Counted from the first letter of the stretch, positions 16,879-26,324 are shown. The stretch is 64,000 bases of DNA from Hellea sp039977295 (GCA_039977295.1 JBDWDN010000009.1:558001-622000), one strand, 5' to 3'. Notes: generated from the letters alone by a model not told the origin. Translations and numbers: made by a program.

Positions 16879-18495
16879 ATGACCATGAGAAGATTTGATT
16901 ACATTATCATTGGCGCTGGCTCTGCGGGCTGTGTTTTGGCACATCGGTTAAGCGAAAACCCAAAAATGCAAGTTGCCCTATTAGAAGCAGGCGGGCGGGA
17001 CAACAGCCCCGTCATTCATATGCCTATTGGGTATGGTAAGAGCCTGCATGACCCTAAGCTGTCTTGGAAATTCTTCACACAACCAGAACCCCATATGAAG
17101 GGACGCCGCCTCCCCTTACCCCGCGGTAAGGTCTTGGGCGGATCAAGCTCGCTTAACGGCATGATCTATATTCGCGGGCACAAAGAGGATTATAATAGCT
17201 GGGCCAACCTTGGCTGCACGGGGTGGGGCTGGGATGATATCCTCCCTTATTTCAAACTATCAGAAAATTTTGAGCACGGCGCAGATAGCCTGCACGGCAA
17301 TACAGGACCGCTTTCCGTCACCGAGGTTATAGACCGCAATTCGACCAATGACGCCATGGTTGAAGCCTTCGCCCAATATGGCATTGCGCGCACGGATGAC
17401 TTTAACGGCCCTACCCAAGAAGGCGCCGGCCATTATCACGTCACTATGAAAGACGGTAGGCGCTGCTCAACTTCTACGGCCTTTTTAAAGCCTATAAAGA
17501 CCCGTAAGAATTTACATGTCATCACCCATGCCCGTGCCCGTAAAATAAACCTAGAAAATGGACGGGCGATAAGCGTTGATATCGACCTTGAAGACACCCT
17601 CAAAACACTCATCGCGACGCGCGAAATTATCCTTAGCGCGGGGGCCTATCAAAGCCCGCAATTATTACAGCTTTCTGGGATCGGCCCCGCCGCACATTTA
17701 AAATCCGTCGGGTTAGATGTAAATGTTGATAGTCCGCAAGTCGGCGAAAACCTTCAAGACCATTATATGGCCCCGATGGCATGGTCGCTTAAGCCGGGGT
17801 GCTTTACCTATAATAATGAACTCCGCGGATTAAACCTGCTTAAAAATACTCTCAAGTATTACCTGACTCATAAAGGCCCAATGACCATTCCCGCCGCGTC
17901 AGTCGGAGCCTTTATCAAGAGCCATCCTGCCCTTGACCGTCCTGACCTACAGTTTCACTGTCTTGCGGTCAGCGGCGATTTAGAAACCGCTAGCCGCGGC
18001 GAAAATGCAGAGCTTACGGATTATCCTGGTTTGACCATTGGCGGCGCGCAAATGCGGCCAGAATCTCGAGGCCATGTCCGCGCGGGTTCCCCTGACCCCC
18101 AAGACGATCCCCATATCATTCATAACTACCTCACGGCAGAAGAAGATAAGCGCCTAACCTTGCGCGCCATGGATATGACCCGCGAGATAGCAAAGATGCC
18201 GGCGCTGGCGGCGATTATTGATACAGAGCAATTGCCTGGCCGTGATGTTCAAACAGAAGATGAAAAGCTGGACTGGCAATTGCGCCTCGGCACAACAATG
18301 TATCACCCCGTAGGCTCATGCCGCATGGGCAATGATGACAAAGCCGTCCTCGACCCTCAATTGCGGGTGAAGGGCGTTCATGGCCTGCGCGTCATAGACG
18401 CTTCGGTCATGCCGCGCATTATTTCAGGCAATACCAATGCAACAACAATTGCTATTGCTGAAAAAGGCGCGGCTATGATTATCCATTCGGCGTAG
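16879..18495 (+). CDS. GMC-family FAD oxidoreductase (choline dehydrogenase-like)
   Basis: 538 aa. FAD motif DYIIIGAGSAGCVLAHRLSE at residues 6-25, GMC signature 1 around LPRGKVLGGSSSLNGMIYIRG, signature 2 around SAGAYQSPQLLQLSGIGP, and the C-terminal MYHPVGSCRMGNDDKAVLDP with the active-site His region, then GLRVIDASVMP and SGNTNATTIAIAEK. It should oxidise a primary or secondary alcohol with FAD. Start at 16879 or at the second ATG 16885; neither has a ribosome site, and an operator half-site abuts the start. Monocistronic; its stop codon directly abuts that of the convergent DUF3604 gene. Confidence 0.88.
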   Translation: MTMRRFDYIIIGAGSAGCVLAHRLSENPKMQVALLEAGGRDNSPVIHMPIGYGKSLHDPKLSWKFFTQPEPHMKGRRLPLPRGKVLGGSSSLNGMIYIRGHKEDYNSWANLGCTGWGWDDILPYFKLSENFEHGADSLHGNTGPLSVTEVIDRNSTNDAMVEAFAQYGIARTDDFNGPTQEGAGHYHVTMKDGRRCSTSTAFLKPIKTRKNLHVITHARARKINLENGRAISVDIDLEDTLKTLIATREIILSAGAYQSPQLLQLSGIGPAAHLKSVGLDVNVDSPQVGENLQDHYMAPMAWSLKPGCFTYNNELRGLNLLKNTLKYYLTHKGPMTIPAASVGAFIKSHPALDRPDLQFHCLAVSGDLETASRGENAELTDYPGLTIGGAQMRPESRGHVRAGSPDPQDDPHIIHNYLTAEEDKRLTLRAMDMTREIAKMPALAAIIDTEQLPGRDVQTEDEKLDWQLRLGTTMYHPVGSCRMGNDDKAVLDPQLRVKGVHGLRVIDASVMPRIISGNTNATTIAIAEKGAAMIIHSA

Positions 18496-20418
18496 CTACT
18501 TTACCCAGATCGCTGAACTCCAAGCTCTGTCTTGCAGAACCGCTTCCATATCAGGATTAGGCGGCGTGCCATTTCTGACGGCGTCCCATGAGCTCCAGCG
18601 GCATTTCGGATTTTCTAACACCCGAAGATAATAGGCAGTCTTCTGCCCCGAAACATAATCTGGATCAGACCATAGGGCCTTTAACTCGCCACTGCCTGTC
18701 TCATCATTAGTTTTACAATTTGAGAGGTCTACCCTTGCGCCGTTATCGGGACAGCGCCGCGTCGTAGCATCAGGCGCCGCCCCGCCCGCGCAAGCCACAT
18801 CATAAATACGCTCCATATTTGCGCCCGCCTCTGACCAGACTTTGACGACTTGAATGCGCTGCAGAGGATAACCTTCTGGGTCCTTGATGGCCCACGCAAT
18901 AAAATCAGGCGAGCTTTCGCCGCCGTCAATATTCGCGCCCATCGGGCTACCATTGGCATAGGCTTGTTCGAGCATATCAGGAGCTGAGAGAATATCAGCC
19001 GCATAATCCCCGGCAAAGAACCGAGTCTTCAGACGCGGGCCTGATGTGGCGAAAGTTTCTTTTGCCGCCATCGCATCAAAAATATCCCCGCGCGTATTGG
19101 CTTGCGCCCAAACACCCGCAAGGCCTGACGCCCCATATTGAGCTGTCGAGATGATGTCTAAGTCGCCCTCTTCAGCTTTTGCGGCTTCCCATGTCTTAGC
19201 GCCCTTTGGCGGAATAGAGCGGCGATTGCTCAATTCCGTGTCATGTGAAAACTTCCCGAAAAAGTTCTCCTCTGACAAAGAAGAGGAGCTGACATGCGCG
19301 TCCGTGGATCCGATAAAGCCAAAGGCATAAGGGTTTGCACCTAATTCTGCGTCAAGTCCAATACCGCGGGCTAAGGATTGCCGCACAAAGCTGCCCGGAA
19401 CTTTTTCACTTTTCGTGGCCATACCGACAAGAATTTCATAAAGTTCATGATTGGCGAACTCATCTGAGGGTGATAATAGCGGATGCGTTTCTGACGTGCC
19501 CTTTACCTGTGTCATCTCAACAATAGGTTCGTTCTTAAGACGGTTTTCGGCATAGGCTTTTGTGAGCGGCGAGCCATCAGTGGTGGTCATGGCAAACATC
19601 TGACCGTTCGAGGCATTGGAATTATGCGGAATGGCAAGAACGTCAATCCCGTTGGCGCGTTGCCCATTCATCCATTCCCAAAGGTTTTCAGGGTTCGTTG
19701 AATCTAGCGTTGTGAAAAGGCGGGCCGGAGCTTTATCGCGAAAGACAACATTGCGGTGCAAATTTGTGGCCCCAAAATTATCATCGATTTCACCGATGAT
19801 ATTCATATTGGTATATTCATAAGCCGCAAAGGTAGTGAATGTTCCAGGCTGATTATGCTTCTCAGCCGCCGCAACATTTTCTGCCCAAGCACTATCGATG
19901 AAATCGCGGTCATAAATATCTTCTAGGGGTTCCCCTGTTACGATGGTTGTCCCCACCGTCATAAAGGCCTCCATACGCGCCTGACGGTCACCGCCAAATA
20001 TTCCAAAAATTGATTTTGCTGTTTCTGACTTGGAAATTGGGTTATTCTTATCGCGCATGGCTGCAACGACGCCCATATATTCTCCGTGATCTGTAACGCC
20101 GTAAAAGTCTAAAGGCGGACCAGAAATCGTTATGTCAGTTCCCGCGCCATTATCAATCGTTGCGCCCTTAGCAAAGCGGTAAGCATCATCTGCCGTTGTT
20201 CGGGTACCTGTAATAAAGGCATCAAATGAGTTTTTGGTATGAACATGTAAATCACCAAAATAGGCGTTCTTTGTGGCCGTGCGTTCAATCGTTGAAGCCT
20301 GGACTTTTTCGACGACCACATCTTTTTTAACGGGCTCTTTTACGGGCGGCTTCTCTCCGCATCCTGCCAATAAAACAGCGCTTATTGCGGCGCTTCCTAA
20401 ACATATCTTCTTAAACAT
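18496..20418 (-). CDS. DUF3604-family lipoprotein
   Basis: About 640 aa from the ATG at 20418, chosen because AGGGGA lies five bases upstream and the product then begins with a lipoprotein signal (MFKKICLGSAAISAVLLAGC, Cys at 20). The mature part opens with YFGDLHVHTKNSFDAF and FYGVTDHGEYMG, PHP-like metal-binding motifs characteristic of DUF3604. The reaction is unknown; the fold suggests a metal-dependent hydrolase acting outside the inner membrane. DUF3604 lipoproteins are often seen beside sulfatases and TonB receptors in environmental proteobacteria, which is the case here. It is downstream of the enoyl-CoA hydratase gene, 26 bp behind it. Confidence 0.82.
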   Translation of the reverse strand: MFKKICLGSAAISAVLLAGCGEKPPVKEPVKKDVVVEKVQASTIERTATKNAYFGDLHVHTKNSFDAFITGTRTTADDAYRFAKGATIDNGAGTDITISGPPLDFYGVTDHGEYMGVVAAMRDKNNPISKSETAKSIFGIFGGDRQARMEAFMTVGTTIVTGEPLEDIYDRDFIDSAWAENVAAAEKHNQPGTFTTFAAYEYTNMNIIGEIDDNFGATNLHRNVVFRDKAPARLFTTLDSTNPENLWEWMNGQRANGIDVLAIPHNSNASNGQMFAMTTTDGSPLTKAYAENRLKNEPIVEMTQVKGTSETHPLLSPSDEFANHELYEILVGMATKSEKVPGSFVRQSLARGIGLDAELGANPYAFGFIGSTDAHVSSSSLSEENFFGKFSHDTELSNRRSIPPKGAKTWEAAKAEEGDLDIISTAQYGASGLAGVWAQANTRGDIFDAMAAKETFATSGPRLKTRFFAGDYAADILSAPDMLEQAYANGSPMGANIDGGESSPDFIAWAIKDPEGYPLQRIQVVKVWSEAGANMERIYDVACAGGAAPDATTRRCPDNGARVDLSNCKTNDETGSGELKALWSDPDYVSGQKTAYYLRVLENPKCRWSSWDAVRNGTPPNPDMEAVLQDRAWSSAIWVK

Positions 20419-20444
20419 AGTCTTCCCCTTGTGATCTTTCATAA

Positions 20445-21230
20445 TTATCTCCCGGTCCAATTCGGGTCTCGTTTTTCTGTAAAGGCCTTGATGCCTTCCA
20501 TGGCGTCATCGCTTTTGCGCCATTTTGTAAATTCTGGATAAGTTTCTTGCGCTTTCATTGCGGCTTCTAGGCTATCTTCGGCAAGCCCTCTTTGAACCGT
20601 CATTTTAGACGCCTGCACCGCTATGGGCGCTCCTTTTAAAATATCTGCGCAATAGCCCGTGACGACCTCATCAAGCTTATCCGCGCTCGCAACCTCGTTC
20701 ACGAACCCCATGCGGTAACCTTCACTTGCGCTCACGCGGCGCGATGTCAGGATAAAGCTCATCGCTTGCTTTAATCCGATTTGACGCGGCAGGCGGTGCA
20801 GCCCTCCGCCAAGCGCAACAGCGCCGACAAGAGGCTCAGGCAGTCCAAAGCTGGCGGTATCTGACGCGATAATAAGATCGCAGGCCAACGCTAATTCAAA
20901 GCCGCCGCCCAAAGCAAAACCGTTAACGGCGGCGATAACGGGTTTGGCGAGGTCAAAACGCTCTATTAGCCCTGCATAGCCGCCGCGAGGATAATGATTT
21001 CCGATACCGTCCTTCAAGTCACTGCCGGCGCAAAAGGCACGGCCACCCGCCCCCGAAACTACGGCAATTAATTGGCCATCATCCGCTGCAAAATCATCAA
21101 AGGCTTTGTCCAAAAGATCATGCATCTTATGGGTAATGGCATTCATCGCCTCTGGACGGTTAAGCCGAATATGCGTTATCGGCCCGTCATGCGATATTTC
21201 GATGGATGCCACTAATCTTACCCAATTCAC
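20445..21230 (-). CDS. Enoyl-CoA hydratase/isomerase family protein
   Basis: 261 aa. Crotonase fold: LNRPEAMNAITHKMHDLL, oxyanion segment GRAFCAGSDLKDG near residue 63, NGFALGGGFELALACD near 103 and LPEPLVGAVALGGG near 130. Both catalytic-type Glu positions are kept. It would hydrate or isomerise an enoyl-CoA during side-chain or ring beta-oxidation. The start is a GTG at 21230, or a second GTG at 21212; neither has a strong ribosome site. A partial Lrp-type operator overlaps the first GTG. It is transcribed with the DUF3604 lipoprotein gene and divergent from the SDR at 21362. Confidence 0.86.
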   Translation of the reverse strand: MNWVRLVASIEISHDGPITHIRLNRPEAMNAITHKMHDLLDKAFDDFAADDGQLIAVVSGAGGRAFCAGSDLKDGIGNHYPRGGYAGLIERFDLAKPVIAAVNGFALGGGFELALACDLIIASDTASFGLPEPLVGAVALGGGLHRLPRQIGLKQAMSFILTSRRVSASEGYRMGFVNEVASADKLDEVVTGYCADILKGAPIAVQASKMTVQRGLAEDSLEAAMKAQETYPEFTKWRKSDDAMEGIKAFTEKRDPNWTGR

Positions 21231-21263
21231 TTTCGTTATATATAAGAGCTTACATTACGCATT
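21230..21263. promoter_or_regulatory. Lrp-type operator D2 (one perfect arm)
   Basis: CTTTCGTT-N18-TACGCATT. The right arm is perfect and the left matches at five of eight positions. It begins exactly 63 bp before D1 and overlaps the first GTG of the enoyl-CoA hydratase gene. Confidence 0.6.
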
Positions 21264-21292
21264 AACGTGCATCAACAGTCAGTTTGGCCCAT

Positions 21293-21326
21293 AATGCGTA
21301 TCATAGCGGTTTATTTTCTACGCATT
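21293..21326. promoter_or_regulatory. Lrp-type operator D1 (perfect)
   Basis: AATGCGTA-N18-TACGCATT between the divergent enoyl-CoA hydratase and SDR genes, ending 35 bp before the SDR start. Confidence 0.85.
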
Positions 21327-21361
21327 GGCGCGTAAGCTAAGCCAAAGAAGAGGGACAAAAT

Positions 21362-22186
21362 ATGGCTAATTTATCAGGAAAAACAGCTATCGTCACAGGG
21401 GCGGGCCAAGGTATTGGCGCGGCGATTGTCGAGAAACTAGCCGCTCAGGGCGCGCGTGTTGCAGCACTAGACTTAAACGACGCGCAGGCTCAGTCGGTGA
21501 TTGAGCGGCTCAATGGCGATCACCTCGCCCTTAAATGTAATGTCGCCAACAGCAAAGATGTCATCAAAGCTATTCGCAAAGCCCGCAAAACCTTTGGACG
21601 TCTCGACTTTTCCGTGAACTGCGCAGGCATAGGCCAAGCCAAAGGCGATGGGTCGGATAAGTTTTACGCTTCTATGAATGAACGCAATGGGCAACTCACC
21701 GAAGGCAAGACGCCTACGACCTTTGTCGATCACCTTATCCATATGGAAGATGAAGGCTGGGCGGGCGTCATGGACGTCAACCTAAACGGCGCCTTTTATG
21801 TCTGCCGCGAGGCCGTACGCATTATGGCCGAGGACGGCACGGCTGGCGCGATTGTCAATATTAGCTCAACCTCAGCGCAATCAGGCGAGGGGTCACCGCA
21901 TTATGTGACCTCCAAAGCCGCGCTTATCGGATTAACACGCCAGCTTGCAAGAGAGCTCGCCCCGCGCGGCATTCGCGTCAATGCCGTCGCGCCGGGGCCC
22001 ACCAATACCCCGATCATGAACGGCCTCCCGCAAGAGTGGATTACCTCTATGGAACAATCCGTGCCGTTAGGCCGCATGGCAGAGCCGAGCGAGGTCGCAG
22101 GGGCTGTATCTTATCTTCTATCCGAAGACGCCTCGTTCGTGACGGGCTCTGTGCTTGTCGCCAATGGTGGCAGTTATTGCTTTTAA
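21362..22186 (+). CDS. SDR-family oxidoreductase
   Basis: 274 aa. Cofactor motif TGAGQGIGAAI near residues 12-22 with a following ALDLND (Asp after strand 2, so NAD(H) preferred), NCAGIG near 88, SSTSA, and catalytic YVTSKAAL near 179, ending VTGSVLVANGGSYCF. An insertion at residues 95-125 (KGDGSDKFYASMNERNG) between strand 4 and helix 5 is longer than usual and may form a substrate lid. AGAGGGA six bases upstream fixes the start. It is alone, and its last four bases overlap the convergent acyl-CoA synthetase. Confidence 0.85.
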   Translation: MANLSGKTAIVTGAGQGIGAAIVEKLAAQGARVAALDLNDAQAQSVIERLNGDHLALKCNVANSKDVIKAIRKARKTFGRLDFSVNCAGIGQAKGDGSDKFYASMNERNGQLTEGKTPTTFVDHLIHMEDEGWAGVMDVNLNGAFYVCREAVRIMAEDGTAGAIVNISSTSAQSGEGSPHYVTSKAALIGLTRQLARELAPRGIRVNAVAPGPTNTPIMNGLPQEWITSMEQSVPLGRMAEPSEVAGAVSYLLSEDASFVTGSVLVANGGSYCF

Positions 22187-23814
22187 TCTTCGAAAACAGA
22201 CTTCGCCCATTTATAGTCCTGCTTACCGGCGGGAGAGCGCTGAATTTCAAGCACAATTTTTAACGCCTTAGGCAGCTTATATCCTGCGAGTTTCTCGCTG
22301 CAAAAAGATTTGACCTCCTCAAGCGTCGGCGCCTCTTCACCTGGTGAGACAGATATAACGGCGCTCACGGCTTGGCCCCATTTTGGGTCGGGCAATCCCA
22401 CAACAGCCGCGTCATGAATGGCGGGGTGGGCACGTAGAACTTGTTCTACTTCTTCCGGGTAAATTTTCTCGCCGCCTGAATTGATACAGGTCGAACCGCG
22501 CCCCAAGATTGTCATCATACCGTCACCGTCAAGCCGGGCTTGGTCACCTGTCAGCACCCATATTGTGCCATTGATATTTTGAAATATAGCCTCTGTTTTT
22601 TCAGGGTCGCCATAATAGCCGATAGGCGTATGGCCTGCGCGCGAGAGATATCCGATCTCTCCGATCTCAGCGACGCGCCCATCAAAAATCACTGTTTGAA
22701 AGTCATCGGCAGGCAAACGCATAAAGCCGCTATCTTTGCCTGTTTCTTTTTCTATATCTTTTTTCACGGGCGCACCCATCCCCGATATGCCTGTTTCGGA
22801 CGTCCCCATACCGTCTCCCATCATCGTATGGGGCAACTGCAATTTTAGCGCGTCTTTCACATGTTGGGAGAAGACAGCCCCGCCCGAGCCAAAGTGAATA
22901 AGCCGCGAGAGATCCCACCGCGCAGAATTAGCCTTTAAAGCGTTGAGCAAAGGCACCGCCATCGCGTCGCCAACGATTTGCAAAATATTGACCTCTTCTC
23001 GCTCTACGCGGTCCCAAATCTTTTCCGCATCAAAGCCGCCGCGCATAGGATCTAGCACCAACGTCATCCCGCCTAGCAGTCCTGAAAGCGCCGTCCATAT
23101 CGCGGCCCCGTGCATGAGCGGCGCGACAGGCAATATCCGTATGGGAAAGCTCCCCTCCGCAATATCGGCTTGCGCCTCAGGCGTCTCAATGGGCGGCTTG
23201 CGCGCATACATTCCGCCCCCGCCAAGACAGGCAAAGAAAAATGCTTTATGCGGCCACATCACGCCTTTGGGCAGTCCCGTCGTGCCGCCCGTATATTGCA
23301 GGAGATAATCCTCTTCATGACGCTCAAAGTCCAGCGAGGCTGAACTAGCGGGCGCCAGACTGCTCTGCATCAAGGCTTCATAGGACAGGCTTGCAGAGGT
23401 AACGCCTTGGCCATCTTCTACGGCAATACTCAAAGTCAGGTTTGGCAATGCAGTTGTAAGTTTTTCAACCAGCGCCGAAAACTCAGCGCCATGAATAACG
23501 GCCTTAGCTTGTGCATTGCCAAACAGATTTTTCAGTTCATCATAGCCATAGCGGTAATTCACATTAAACGGCACAGCCCCAATTTTAAGAATAGCAAAAA
23601 AACTCTCTAAATATTCAGGCCCGTTCATCAGGTAAAGACCGATATGATCGCCCCGTCTTACCCCTTGCGCGTAGAGACCCACCGCCAGTCTCGAAGCGCG
23701 CGCCTCCATCTGCGCATAGGTAACCTCCCCTTTATCGTCCGCCAGTGCTATGCGGCTTGGCACACGCGCGGCGACACTCTCAAACAGGTCAGCTAAATGA
23801 AATTGGGACATCAT
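22183..23814 (-). CDS. Acyl-CoA synthetase (AMP-forming)
   Basis: 543 aa. ANL superfamily: the P-loop YTGGTTGLPKGVMW lies near residues 173-186, a central DGMGTSETG (A5-type motif), TGDQARLDGDGMMTILGRG (A7/A8) and a C-terminal Lys region SPAGKQDYKW. It activates a carboxylic acid to its CoA thioester with ATP. In this context the substrate is probably a steroid side-chain or ring-derived acid. Start at 23814 or at the next ATG (23811). Divergent from the OYE-type gene across a region with one perfect Lrp-type operator. Confidence 0.9.
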   Translation of the reverse strand: MMSQFHLADLFESVAARVPSRIALADDKGEVTYAQMEARASRLAVGLYAQGVRRGDHIGLYLMNGPEYLESFFAILKIGAVPFNVNYRYGYDELKNLFGNAQAKAVIHGAEFSALVEKLTTALPNLTLSIAVEDGQGVTSASLSYEALMQSSLAPASSASLDFERHEEDYLLQYTGGTTGLPKGVMWPHKAFFFACLGGGGMYARKPPIETPEAQADIAEGSFPIRILPVAPLMHGAAIWTALSGLLGGMTLVLDPMRGGFDAEKIWDRVEREEVNILQIVGDAMAVPLLNALKANSARWDLSRLIHFGSGGAVFSQHVKDALKLQLPHTMMGDGMGTSETGISGMGAPVKKDIEKETGKDSGFMRLPADDFQTVIFDGRVAEIGEIGYLSRAGHTPIGYYGDPEKTEAIFQNINGTIWVLTGDQARLDGDGMMTILGRGSTCINSGGEKIYPEEVEQVLRAHPAIHDAAVVGLPDPKWGQAVSAVISVSPGEEAPTLEEVKSFCSEKLAGYKLPKALKIVLEIQRSPAGKQDYKWAKSVFED

Positions 23815-23824
23815 AAACTCTCTT

Positions 23825-23858
23825 AATGCGTAGTATTTTTATACTATTTCTACGCATT
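23825..23858. promoter_or_regulatory. Lrp-type operator E1 (perfect)
   Basis: AATGCGTA-N18-TACGCATT, 10 bp upstream of the acyl-CoA synthetase start. The spacer itself contains a nested inverted repeat (AGTAT and ATACT). Confidence 0.85.
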
Positions 23859-23886
23859 TATATCAAAATGGACAATATATCCCTTT

Positions 23887-23920
23887 TTTTCATCATTTTT
23901 GACGTGATTTTTTTCGCATT
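23887..23920. promoter_or_regulatory. Lrp-type operator E2 (one good arm)
   Basis: Starts 62 bp after E1. The right arm TTCGCATT matches seven of eight consensus positions; the left arm is weak. It lies 18 bp upstream of the OYE-type start codon. Confidence 0.45.
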
Positions 23921-23938
23921 CGGATTTATACCTACGTC

Positions 23939-25180
23939 ATGACACAAGCGACATCAAAAGCCTTTACGCCTTTAACCCTAGGGCCGCTAACATTACGCAA
24001 CCGCTTTATCAAAGCGGCGACCAATGAAGGCATGTGCAAAGGCGGGGTTATTTCCAAAGGCCTCGCGAAATTTCATGAAGCTGTCGCCGAAGGCGGCGCG
24101 GCCATGTCCACTGTCGCTTATTGCGCGACATCTAAGGACGGACAAACCTTTGTTGATCAGGCGCATCTATCCGCAAACACCATAGCGGATTTTAAAGTGC
24201 TGACAGACGGCGTGCATAAACACGGCGCGGCGGCGCAAGCTCAAATCACCCACGCAGGCGCCTTTACATTTCTGCCCAAAGGCTTCTCAACGATGAAGCC
24301 CGTTTCGGCCAATGGCGGCTTTAATAAATTTGGCGTCATGAGCGGACGTTATATGAAAAAGAAGATGAACCGCGATGATATGGACGCCATCGCCAATGAA
24401 TTTGTTCAGGCTGCCCTTCATGCCAAAGAGGCTGGGTTTGACGCTGTAGAAATTCACATGGGTCACGGATATTTGCTCGCGCAATTTATCACGCCTTTTT
24501 ATAACACACGAAAAGACGAATATGGCGGCACCATTCAAAACCGTATGAAGTTTCCTGCAGAAGTCCTCGCTAAAGTTTTAGACGCTGTTGGCAATGAGAT
24601 GGCCGTAACTGTAAAATATAGCCAGACCGATGGTAAGGAAGGCGGCAATACTGTCACCGAAGGTATTGAGATTGCCAAAATCCTGCAAAGCACGGGAGCG
24701 CATATGGCGCAGCTCTCCAACGGACTTAACGTCGAATCTATTTCAACAATGTTTGGCAATCCCCTGCCCGCAGGTTCAGTCAAACCAAAAAGTCTCATCT
24801 TGCGTGTCGGGATGATGATGCAGCCCAAGAGCAAAGAACCTGACCGCGAGTTCACGCAGCTTTACTCCATGGATCCCGCCACCCAAATCCGCGCCGCAGT
24901 AGACATGCCCCTATGCTATCTTGGCGGCGCGCAGACCATGGATAATGTAAATAAGGTGATGGAGGAAGGCTTTGACGCGCTGGGCCTTGGCCGCGCGCTT
25001 ATTTTCGATCCCAATATGATAAACGCCCTGCAATCGGGCAGCATGCGCAATTCGGGCTGCACGGCGTGCAATCAATGCGTGACCTTGATGTATACGCCTG
25101 AAGGCACACGCTGCCTTTTACCAAATGGCAATCAGGGCCATGCGGGTGAATTAAATACTATTCGCGCCTCAGCCGCGTGA
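23939..25180 (+). CDS. Old yellow enzyme-family NADH:flavin oxidoreductase
   Basis: 413 aa. FMN TIM barrel: TLRNRFIKAATNEGM, AQITHAG, the active-site region EIHMGHGYLLAQFITPFYN then TRKDEYGG, and ALGLGRALIFDP. The C-terminus has Cys residues in CTACNQC plus a later Cys, the [4Fe-4S] pattern of 2,4-dienoyl-CoA reductase, yet the chain stops there and lacks the FAD/NADPH domains of that enzyme. Likely role: reduction of an enone or dienoyl-CoA double bond. The usual HGAHGYLL is HMGHGYLL here. No ribosome site precedes the ATG. First gene of a unit with the Rieske oxygenase, 25 bp apart. Confidence 0.86.
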   Translation: MTQATSKAFTPLTLGPLTLRNRFIKAATNEGMCKGGVISKGLAKFHEAVAEGGAAMSTVAYCATSKDGQTFVDQAHLSANTIADFKVLTDGVHKHGAAAQAQITHAGAFTFLPKGFSTMKPVSANGGFNKFGVMSGRYMKKKMNRDDMDAIANEFVQAALHAKEAGFDAVEIHMGHGYLLAQFITPFYNTRKDEYGGTIQNRMKFPAEVLAKVLDAVGNEMAVTVKYSQTDGKEGGNTVTEGIEIAKILQSTGAHMAQLSNGLNVESISTMFGNPLPAGSVKPKSLILRVGMMMQPKSKEPDREFTQLYSMDPATQIRAAVDMPLCYLGGAQTMDNVNKVMEEGFDALGLGRALIFDPNMINALQSGSMRNSGCTACNQCVTLMYTPEGTRCLLPNGNQGHAGELNTIRASAA

Positions 25181-25205
25181 TATAAAGATTAAGACGGAGA
25201 TTATT

Positions 25206-26279
25206 ATGGCAACGACAGCAGAATATGGCATTGGCGAATTCACCTTCCCGCGCGGATGGTTTATGGTGGCAGAGAGCAACGAGGCGACGAACAAACCTAT
25301 CCCGCTGCGCTATTTTGGCCGTGACTTGATTATGTATCGCGGCGGCTCAGGACGCGTTGTCGTTATGGATGCCTATTGCCCGCATATGAAAACGCATTTG
25401 GCTAAGAATGAGAGTTCTTACATCGTCATGGACGGTCAGCAAATTGAGGGTGATGATATTCGCTGCCCTTACCATGCTTGGAAATTTGGCCCAGACGGCA
25501 TGTGCAATGAAATTCCTTACTCGCCAGCCCCGATCCCAAAGGCTGCGAAGATTCGCTCTTATCCTGTTCAGGAATGGGGTGGGCTTATTATGATGTGGCA
25601 TGACGAAGAAGAAGGCGAACCTGATTTTCAACCACATGAATTGCCAGAATGGGAAAATGAAAGATGGGTAAAATGGAAGGTCGATTATCTAGGCGAACTT
25701 GCTTGTCACCCCCAAGAAATTATCGATAATATGGTCGACAAAGCCCACCTAGGCCCGATTCACGGCTCAACCGATATGGAATATTTCGAAGCCGAATGTA
25801 AAGATCACGTTATTCGCCAAGTCTTAGCGGCGGGGCACCGCACGCTGGCCGATGATGTCATGACCAATGATACATGGTATACAGGCCCTGGCCTTCTCCT
25901 CTCGCGCATGAATGGGTATTATAATTCTCTCATGATGATCTGCCATACGCCAATAGAGGACGGACAAGTTCGCGCTTGGCATGGCCTTATGGTTGAACCG
26001 CCAAACTTCCCCATGAACGACGAAGACAAAGCCGCTGTTCCTGCTTTCCAAGAAGGCTCAAAAATGGCGCTTCTCCAAGACTTTGATGTCTGGGCAAATA
26101 AAGCGCCGTGCCTCTCCATTATGCAAGTTGTCGGGGATGGCCCCTTCGGCAAAGCCCGCGCTTGGTACAAGCAGTTCTACAATCCGCGTAAGGATGCGGG
26201 CAAGTATCAGCAAAAATCAAACGGGCATTGGGTAACTAAGGGCACTAAACGCGACCCTTGGGTGGAGGCAGCGGAGTAA
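25206..26279 (+). CDS. Rieske-type aromatic-ring/steroid oxygenase, alpha subunit
   Basis: 357 aa. The Rieske [2Fe-2S] ligands are in CPHMKTHLA near residue 59 and CPYHAWKF near 87, with a 17-residue loop insertion between them. The mononuclear iron site is IIDNMVDKAHLGPIHG near residue 170 (Asp, two His). Size and layout match the KshA/VanA branch of single-component oxygenases that need a separate reductase. It probably hydroxylates a ring carbon. GGAG seven bases upstream supports the start. It is cotranscribed with the OYE-type gene, and no cognate reductase is present in the window. Confidence 0.88.
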   Translation: MATTAEYGIGEFTFPRGWFMVAESNEATNKPIPLRYFGRDLIMYRGGSGRVVVMDAYCPHMKTHLAKNESSYIVMDGQQIEGDDIRCPYHAWKFGPDGMCNEIPYSPAPIPKAAKIRSYPVQEWGGLIMMWHDEEEGEPDFQPHELPEWENERWVKWKVDYLGELACHPQEIIDNMVDKAHLGPIHGSTDMEYFEAECKDHVIRQVLAAGHRTLADDVMTNDTWYTGPGLLLSRMNGYYNSLMMICHTPIEDGQVRAWHGLMVEPPNFPMNDEDKAAVPAFQEGSKMALLQDFDVWANKAPCLSIMQVVGDGPFGKARAWYKQFYNPRKDAGKYQQKSNGHWVTKGTKRDPWVEAAE

Positions 26280-26324
26280 CACTCTCGGATTGGACAAATA
26301 CCGCGCCTGATGATAGACAAGCCT

